Source of the DNA: Candidatus Aminicenantota bacterium
Lineage (GTDB): Bacteria; Acidobacteriota; Aminicenantia; Aminicenantales; Aminicenantaceae
DNA length: 11,185 nucleotides
NCBI GenBank assembly: GCA_030614645.1
Contig: JAUWTR010000015.1
Span: 1-11,185, forward strand
Direction of reading: 5' to 3'
Position 1 is the stretch's first letter. The number at the start of each line of letters is the position of its first letter. The position numbers were made by a program, and so were the translations under genes. The notes beneath the pieces were generated by a model, which saw only the letters and a program-made list of their open reading frames with translations, was not told the DNA's origin and did no database searches. This document shows positions 6,279 through 11,185 of the stretch, piece after piece.

Positions 6279-6488
6279 ATGGCAAAAAGCAAGAAAAAAG
6301 TATTTATTCCGACTTCGTTATATGAGAAAGTTGAAGAGGAAATCGCCAGTTCAGAAACAAAATCAGTTGATGAGTATATGATTAAACTCTTGGAGGAGAA
6401 ATTTCTGAAAGATAGCGGGGGAAACTTGTCCAATGAAGATGAAGATAAAGTAAAGGAGAGACTTAAAGCTCTTGGGTATATGGACTAA
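6279..6488 (+). CDS. Small ribbon-helix-helix (CopG-like) protein with C-terminal ERLKALGYMD tail
   Basis: This 69-residue protein has a basic start (MAKSKKK), a strand-like segment KVFIPTSLYEKVEEEI (8-23), a turn and the helix SVDEYMIKLLEEKFLKD, the layout of ribbon-helix-helix dimers of the CopG/Arc type. After an acidic linker (about 46-57) it ends KVKERLKALGYMD. Similar ERLRALGYL endings are, in my recollection, found in small archaeal and bacterial CopG-like proteins and at the ends of some sulfatase or phosphatase-superfamily proteins. DNA binding and autoregulation are inferences. The stop overlaps the ugd start by one base (TAATG), so the two genes are translationally coupled. The gene is certain to be expressed as a reading frame given its Shine-Dalgarno; its function is not. 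Confidence 0.85.
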   Translation: MAKSKKKVFIPTSLYEKVEEEIASSETKSVDEYMIKLLEEKFLKDSGGNLSNEDEDKVKERLKALGYMD

Positions 6489-7786
6489 TGAAGATCGGAA
6501 TCATTGGAACTGGTTATGTTGGGATGGTGACGGCTGTTGGTCTGGCTGAATTAGGGCATAATGTCACTGGTACTGACATTGTTCCGGAAAAAATAGATAA
6601 AGCCAATCAGGGAATCGCTCCTATTTATGAGCCCGGTCTTGAGGAATTATTAAAGAAGCATCTCAAAGCAGGAAATCTTACTTTTAGTCACGATTTGGAT
6701 TGTACTATTAGCTCTACTGACGTTCTCTTTGTTAGTGTAAACACGCCTCAGCAGGAAGATGGCAGTGCGGACATGTCTTTTGTAGAAAGTGTTTCGCGCC
6801 GGATTGCAGAAAATCTCAACAACTACAAGCTTATTGTGGAAAAAAGTACGGTTCCGGTAAAGACTTCTTCCTGGATAAAGAGAATTATATGCCTTTATAA
6901 AAAGCAAGACTATGAATTTGATGTAGCTTCAAACCCGGAGTTTTTACGTGAAGGATCAGCAGTGAAGGATTTTCTTGAGCCTGAAAGGATAATAATTGGA
7001 GTGGAGACGGATAAAGCCCGGGATATTCTGACAAAGATATATAAAAAATTCCAAGATCGGATTTTAGTAACAAATATTGATACTGCTGAACTTATTAAAC
7101 ATGCCTCAAATTCTTTTTTAGCAATGAAGATTTCATTTATAAATCTTATCTCGGATTTATGTGAAAAAACTGATGCAGATGTAGAGCTTGTAGCTAAGGG
7201 CATGGGTCTTGATACTCGCATCGGAAAGCAGTTCCTTAAAGCTGGGATTGGCTATGGGGGCTCCTGTTTTCCCAAGGATGTTAGAGCCTTGGTTAAGATC
7301 GGAGAGGATTTGGGTGTTGATCTTAACCTGTTGAAAGAAGTGGATAAAGTTAATATTTCCCGGGTGAAAAAGTTTGTAGATAAAGTTAAAAAAGCACTGT
7401 GGATCCTTAAAGGCAAAAAAATCGCGGTCTTGGGCTTGGCTTTTAAACCTGAAACTGATGATATCCGCAATGCTCCTAGTATAAGTGTTATCCATACGCT
7501 TCAGAGTGAAGGGGCCCAATTGTTTCTATATGACCCCAAGGCTATGGACAATATGAAAAGAGTAGTCCCGGAGTCTGACAAGGTGGTTTACGCAGAGTCT
7601 CCTTATGAGGCTGTAAAAGATACTAATGCCTTACTCATTATCACGGAATGGGATGAATTCCGCTGCCTTGACTTGAAAAAAATAAAAGAACTCATGGCCA
7701 ATCCTATCCTCATTGATGGGCGGAATATTTATGCACCTGAAGAAGTACGCAAGCTTGGTTTTGAGTATTACTCTATTGGAAGGTGA
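6488..7786 (+). CDS. ugd: UDP-glucose 6-dehydrogenase
   Basis: Ugd oxidises UDP-glucose to UDP-glucuronate with two NAD+, supplying uronic acid for capsule, exopolysaccharide or other surface glycans. The 432-residue product has the family length. The Rossmann motif GTGYVG (7-12), STVPV (120-124), NPEFLREG (149-156), K204 in ELIKHASNSF, the catalytic-cysteine block GYGGSCFPKD (C260), and the C-terminal UDP-binding domain beginning GLAFKPETDDIR (316-327) are all intact. UDP-ManNAc or GDP-mannose dehydrogenases share the fold, but the GYGGSCFPKD pattern and overall shape fit UDP-glucose. It is coupled to the RHH-like gene upstream and converges on the lipoprotein gene, overlapping its 3' end by 19 bp. 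Confidence 0.93.
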   Translation: MKIGIIGTGYVGMVTAVGLAELGHNVTGTDIVPEKIDKANQGIAPIYEPGLEELLKKHLKAGNLTFSHDLDCTISSTDVLFVSVNTPQQEDGSADMSFVESVSRRIAENLNNYKLIVEKSTVPVKTSSWIKRIICLYKKQDYEFDVASNPEFLREGSAVKDFLEPERIIIGVETDKARDILTKIYKKFQDRILVTNIDTAELIKHASNSFLAMKISFINLISDLCEKTDADVELVAKGMGLDTRIGKQFLKAGIGYGGSCFPKDVRALVKIGEDLGVDLNLLKEVDKVNISRVKKFVDKVKKALWILKGKKIAVLGLAFKPETDDIRNAPSISVIHTLQSEGAQLFLYDPKAMDNMKRVVPESDKVVYAESPYEAVKDTNALLIITEWDEFRCLDLKKIKELMANPILIDGRNIYAPEEVRKLGFEYYSIGR

Positions 7787-9855
7787 GATGAAAAGGAAAT
7801 TTCTGCGGTTCGATGCTTAAAATCGGTTTGAAACTCAATTAAAACATCAATATGCTTAGATTTGATTTGAAAGGCATGTTGCTGTCCATCGATATATAAC
7901 TTTATCGTATCTTTCAGCTTGTTATAATCCCGGGTGAGTGACCGGGGTATTAGAATTTTAACCGATCCCTTGCCAGAAAAATTACTGTTGTACTTCAAAG
8001 TAATGATGCTTTTTTCTGAGTCAAAGATGTATTCAGATGCCGCAAAAATATCATTTACTGGCTGATATATATGGATTTTCCCTGAATCAGTTCCTAATTT
8101 AGGTTCTATGGATAAAGAATCTTTTTTCAGTTTAATGCCAAAATACCCCTCTATAACTGCTTTGCTCATACTTCCGGCATTACCGCAGTAGATATCACTG
8201 CCTCTGCTGGTCCCTTTACGGTCGTCCCATTCAAAGAATCCCTTGTTGGCTATGTTCTTTTTTATTATCTCAAGTAGCTTCTCTTGGGCCTTAAAGCTGT
8301 CTCCGTATTCAAACATGGCATAAACCATTCTTCCTCCGAACCAATCCCATTGAGCACCGTTCTGGTATTTGTAGGGGGTATCCAGCAGCGGGTGAGGGAA
8401 GAAATTTTCCGGGTAGGGGGGAAGTAAAGTCCCGCTTATTGTGGACACGCCAAATTGTTTCTGCCGCTGGAGGGCGGTAGTGATTATCTTGCGGCATTTT
8501 TTATCATCTGCCAGGCCGGAAAGTATAGCAATTGTATTGCCTCCTAAAGCAAAAATATCATTCTCGTCAAAGTTATGCTGGATGGAATCCAGGTGAATAT
8601 GTATTTTATAAAAGCCTTTTTTCTCCTGCCATAATAATTCATTTGTGTTTTGCCGGATGGAATCGGCCTGCTTGCGCCAATACTCAGTTTTATCTTTTTC
8701 GTTTAAAGAAGAAAATATTTCTGCCAGCTCTTTGCAGGCTTTGAAGAACATGGCTTGGTCGTAGATATCAGCTGTCCAATGGGTCTTCTCATCCACATAT
8801 ACAGCTTCTTGATCTTTATCTATAAGGTCAACATCTCCCCAGTCTGCAGTGTGGGCGCCGATAGTAAGCCCCAGCTCCTTATTGAAGCGGTTGTGCAGGA
8901 CATAATAAAGGGCCGCTTCCAACCGGTCTATAATTCTTTGTCCCTTCACTTTTTTCCCCAACCAATCACTGCCTATAAGCTGATATAACTGAAAGGCTGA
9001 CTGGACAGCACTTGCTTCCTGGTCGGTTTCAGTGGTGTTTTTGTCTGATTGTCCGGCGGCATTGATCCAATCTTGCAGAGCTCCGTTTTCCTCCTGAAAA
9101 TAGAGATGTTCTTCCATCCAGGAACTAAGATAGGGTAAATCATAGAAATACTGTGATGCAGGGATTATTGTATTTGCATCCCGCAGCCAGATTTGAGGAT
9201 AGTCCTTTCCTGGGGAAAAACCATAGACACGGCCTGATCTGCCCTTAAATTCGACTTCATTTTGCTCTAAAGTGAGTCGAATGAGTTTATAGAGCTGGTT
9301 TATCTCCTCAACACTGGAGGAGAAATGCGTATACTTTCCGTATTCCAAACCGGTTTTATTTTCCTCATCCGGCCATTTTATTTCTTTAACATGTAAGCTG
9401 ATCTTTGCAGTTTTTGACCCATAATCTTTAAACCACGCGGCTCCTTCCCGCAGCATGTCGAATTCGAGGATGTAATCTCCGGCTTTGATAGGAATGCGTA
9501 ATATAATGGGAAGGTCAATATTTTGCCCGGGAATAACTTTCCCTGGCAGAGTAAATCTGCGGTTGTCATATTGGATTGTTTCCCCATTTATTTTCTGGAG
9601 ATGATAGGAGAATAAACAAGGGTGCTTATCTTTTGAATGCCAGGGGTCTGTCCCGGTATTCTTTATACTGAATTGAATTTTTACTCTGGAGCCTTCCGTT
9701 GCAGAAAGTTTCTTTTTCCCAGTTAGGATAAGAGCGGAATATTCAGCTTTAGGTTCGGTTTTATTTGAGGAAGATTTTGTGCAGGTAATAAAAACAGCTG
9801 TAGAAAAAAGGATAGGGATTACAGCTAAGGAAATTGTTTTTTTGCTATTTAACAT
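7768..9855 (-). CDS. Probable lipoprotein: beta-sandwich plus six-hairpin glycosidase-like domain
   Basis: The 695-residue product starts with a signal peptide (KK near residue 5, hydrophobic core about 8-24) ending at C25. The preceding FIT is a weak lipobox because T rather than G, A or S is at -1. A beta-sandwich follows (about 40-156), with NTGTDPW and AGDYILEFDMLREGAAWF; this module is common in exported or glycan-acting proteins. The bulk (about 185-580) is an alpha/alpha-toroid glycosidase-like domain with QIWLRDAN (221-228), TETDQEASA (275-283), ADWGDVD (337-343), YQNGAQWDWFGGR (497-509), FEWDD (541-545) and YCGNAGSM (556-563). A C-terminal beta domain ends the protein. The fold resembles trehalase, GH63 and amylo-1,6-glucosidase clans, but I cannot name the CAZy family or substrate. 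Candidate catalytic acids lie in WGDVD and FEWDD. It begins 63 nt after hypE; co-transcription is possible but not required. Confidence 0.8.
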   Translation of the reverse strand: MLNSKKTISLAVIPILFSTAVFITCTKSSSNKTEPKAEYSALILTGKKKLSATEGSRVKIQFSIKNTGTDPWHSKDKHPCLFSYHLQKINGETIQYDNRRFTLPGKVIPGQNIDLPIILRIPIKAGDYILEFDMLREGAAWFKDYGSKTAKISLHVKEIKWPDEENKTGLEYGKYTHFSSSVEEINQLYKLIRLTLEQNEVEFKGRSGRVYGFSPGKDYPQIWLRDANTIIPASQYFYDLPYLSSWMEEHLYFQEENGALQDWINAAGQSDKNTTETDQEASAVQSAFQLYQLIGSDWLGKKVKGQRIIDRLEAALYYVLHNRFNKELGLTIGAHTADWGDVDLIDKDQEAVYVDEKTHWTADIYDQAMFFKACKELAEIFSSLNEKDKTEYWRKQADSIRQNTNELLWQEKKGFYKIHIHLDSIQHNFDENDIFALGGNTIAILSGLADDKKCRKIITTALQRQKQFGVSTISGTLLPPYPENFFPHPLLDTPYKYQNGAQWDWFGGRMVYAMFEYGDSFKAQEKLLEIIKKNIANKGFFEWDDRKGTSRGSDIYCGNAGSMSKAVIEGYFGIKLKKDSLSIEPKLGTDSGKIHIYQPVNDIFAASEYIFDSEKSIITLKYNSNFSGKGSVKILIPRSLTRDYNKLKDTIKLYIDGQQHAFQIKSKHIDVLIEFQTDFKHRTAEISFSSHLPIE

Positions 9856-9918
9856 TTTCTATTTACTGGTTTTTAACAATGTAACAACTTAGCAGTACAC
9901 CTATCAGTGAAAAATTTG

Positions 9919-10908
9919 TTAGCAGATGCGCGGTAGCAGTTCAGATGTCAATGGCTCCAGCAGACGTAGGCCGCCGGATGCTGTTTCCAGCAGCAGCTCA
10001 CCAGGCTTTCCAATCTTATTATCGACCTGTCCTATGACTGCAGCTTGTATTCCCAGTTTATCTTTTTTTATCTCAGAAAGTATTTTGTCAGCTTTATCCT
10101 CAGGCATCACAATAAGGGCCCGGCCTTCACAGGCAAGATATAGCGGGTCTATTCCCAAAAGCTCTGTTGCCCCTCTGACAGCCTGTGATAGAGGGATATT
10201 TCCCTCTTCTATAACAACTGAATAAGAGATTTTTTCTGCAAGCTCAGAAAGCACAGTAGCCAACCCGCCCCGGGTTATATCCCGCATCCACATAGCACCT
10301 TTTTCCCAGCTGGAGAGAAGAAAGTTTAAAGGAGCACAATCACTTTCCGCTTCAGTCTCAAGGCCGAACTCACCTCTGGCCAGCATTACAGCCAGGCTGT
10401 GTTCTCCCAGGGTACCTGTGACTAAGACTTTATCTCCAGGCTTGATATTCTCGAGAGAGGGCCGGGCAATAATATTTCCTACTCCGGCAGTGTTAATAAA
10501 TATTTTATCTCCCTGGCCGCGCCTTACTACTTTTGTGTCTCCGGTTGTTATTAGAACTCCAGCTTGTTCAGCATAGATTTTTATGGAATATAAGATCTTT
10601 CTCAGGGATTCTGTTTCCAGTCCTTCCTCTAGGATAAGTGCAAGCGATAAAAACTTAGGCTTTGCCCCTGAGACTATCAGGTCATTTACTGTCCCATTGA
10701 CGCAAAGAGTGCCGATATCTCCACCTGGAAAGAATATAGGGTCGACCACATAGCTGTCTGTTGTAAAAGCAATATTCTGAGGTAGATGAGCTGAATCGGA
10801 GAGGTCACTGAGATAAGAATTGTTGAAATTACTGATAATGTACTTTTCGATAAAATCCCGCATAAGTTTTCCACCGCTTCCGATCTCAAGGCTGATTCTA
10901 TCTTTCAT
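9919..10908 (-). CDS. hypE: Hydrogenase maturation protein HypE (carbamoyl dehydratase)
   Basis: HypE dehydrates a carbamoyl group, received from HypF, on its C-terminal cysteine to thiocyanate, the source of the CN ligands of the [NiFe]-hydrogenase iron. The 329-residue product from the ATG at 10908 has the family features: TTDSYVVDPIFFPGGDIG (49-66), NGTVNDL (71-77), TTGDTKVV (121-128), TRGGLA (212-217), DPLYLACEGR (254-263), and the essential terminal PRIC ending at C329. The frame extends 47 codons further upstream, but that runs into hypD and encodes non-homologous sequence. AGGT six nt before the ATG, inside the hypD-hypE junction, supports this start. The hypD stop is 4 nt upstream, so the two are one operon. 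Confidence 0.96.
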   Translation of the reverse strand: MKDRISLEIGSGGKLMRDFIEKYIISNFNNSYLSDLSDSAHLPQNIAFTTDSYVVDPIFFPGGDIGTLCVNGTVNDLIVSGAKPKFLSLALILEEGLETESLRKILYSIKIYAEQAGVLITTGDTKVVRRGQGDKIFINTAGVGNIIARPSLENIKPGDKVLVTGTLGEHSLAVMLARGEFGLETEAESDCAPLNFLLSSWEKGAMWMRDITRGGLATVLSELAEKISYSVVIEEGNIPLSQAVRGATELLGIDPLYLACEGRALIVMPEDKADKILSEIKKDKLGIQAAVIGQVDNKIGKPGELLLETASGGLRLLEPLTSELLPRIC

Positions 10909-10912
10909 ACTG

Positions 10913-11185
10913 TTACCTGTATTTATAATATGCCAGGCATGCGCCCTCAAATGATACCATACAGGGGCCATAAGGAGAATCCGGATTGCACTTTTTCCCG
11001 AACAATTCACACTGGGGAGGGGAGATCTTTCCCTGCAGCACTTCACCACAGCGGCAGCCGGCCGGCTCCCGGGCAGGTTTCACCTCTATTGGGAACAATA
11101 TGCCGGCATCCCGATGGGCAAATTCCTCTCTCAGAAGCAGGCCGCCTTCTGGTATGGTCCCGAAGCCGCGCCACTTGACATCTCC
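10913..11185 (-). CDS. hypD: Hydrogenase maturation protein HypD, C-terminal part (5' end outside window)
   Basis: The frame is open from the window edge to TAA at 10915-10913, giving the last 90 residues of HypD, beginning GDVKWRGFGTIPEGGLLLRE. HypD is the [4Fe-4S] scaffold on which, with HypC, the Fe(CN)2CO unit is assembled. The cysteine-rich tail AGCRCGEVLQG, PPQCELFGKKCNP, GPCMVSFEGACLAYY holds the conserved C-terminal cysteines that bind the cluster. It lies directly upstream of hypE. Most of the protein, including the central CGxC motif, is beyond the window. Confidence 0.96.
   Translation of the reverse strand, partial: GDVKWRGFGTIPEGGLLLREEFAHRDAGILFPIEVKPAREPAGCRCGEVLQGKISPPQCELFGKKCNPDSPYGPCMVSFEGACLAYYKYR

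Noticed and set aside
10909-11049. Longer HypE with 47 extra N-terminal residues
   Set aside because: The extra segment lies in the hypD coding region in another frame and is non-homologous. The ATG at 10908 gives the standard HypE start with a Shine-Dalgarno sequence.

Overview
The window is about 11.2 kb of moderately AT-rich bacterial DNA and appears to be an ordinary chromosomal segment. It carries housekeeping genes, one transposon remnant and one compact non-coding repeat-like element. The gene set fits an anaerobic or facultative bacterium: hypD and hypE imply a [NiFe]-hydrogenase elsewhere in the genome, and a probable lipoprotein glycosidase implies an exported envelope protein. An uncultured, diderm-like lineage is a reasonable guess, but the sequence does not fix the phylum.

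Left part (1-5062). The 3' end of an IS110-type transposase gene enters from the left on the + strand. It is followed by a short spacer with phased CTTAA repeats and a tRNA-His(GTG) gene on the - strand with an encoded CCA. Next comes a compact leftward operon, in transcription order phoH, pgpH-like 7TM-HD gene, ybeY, era and perhaps the tRNA. phoH and pgpH overlap by 4 nt, pgpH and ybeY by about 44 nt, and ybeY and era are 13 nt apart. A near-consensus promoter (TTGACA, 17 bp, TCTAAT) precedes phoH and fixes its start. The operon links RNA processing and ribosome maturation (PhoH, YbeY, Era) with probable cyclic-di-AMP hydrolysis (the 7TM-HD protein).

Spacer (about 5063-5600). No convincing gene is present. 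The spacer holds an inverted-repeat-bounded element of about 350 bp (5117-5466). It has 11-bp perfect outer ends, a nested pair of diverged inverted arms that both begin with TTAA, and several local hairpins. It looks like a MITE or another mobile or structured non-coding element and is the least explained part of the window.

Middle part (5600-7786). A rightward cluster encodes a small sulfotransferase-fold protein, a 69-residue ribbon-helix-helix-like protein with an ERLKALGYMD tail, and a UDP-glucose 6-dehydrogenase. This suggests surface-polysaccharide or sulfated-glycan chemistry.

Right part (7768-11185). A leftward group contains hypD (5' part outside the window), hypE and a 695-residue probable lipoprotein with a beta-sandwich followed by a six-hairpin glycosidase-like domain. 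The lipoprotein gene and the UDP-glucose dehydrogenase gene converge and overlap tail-to-tail by 19 bp, with no obvious terminator between them.
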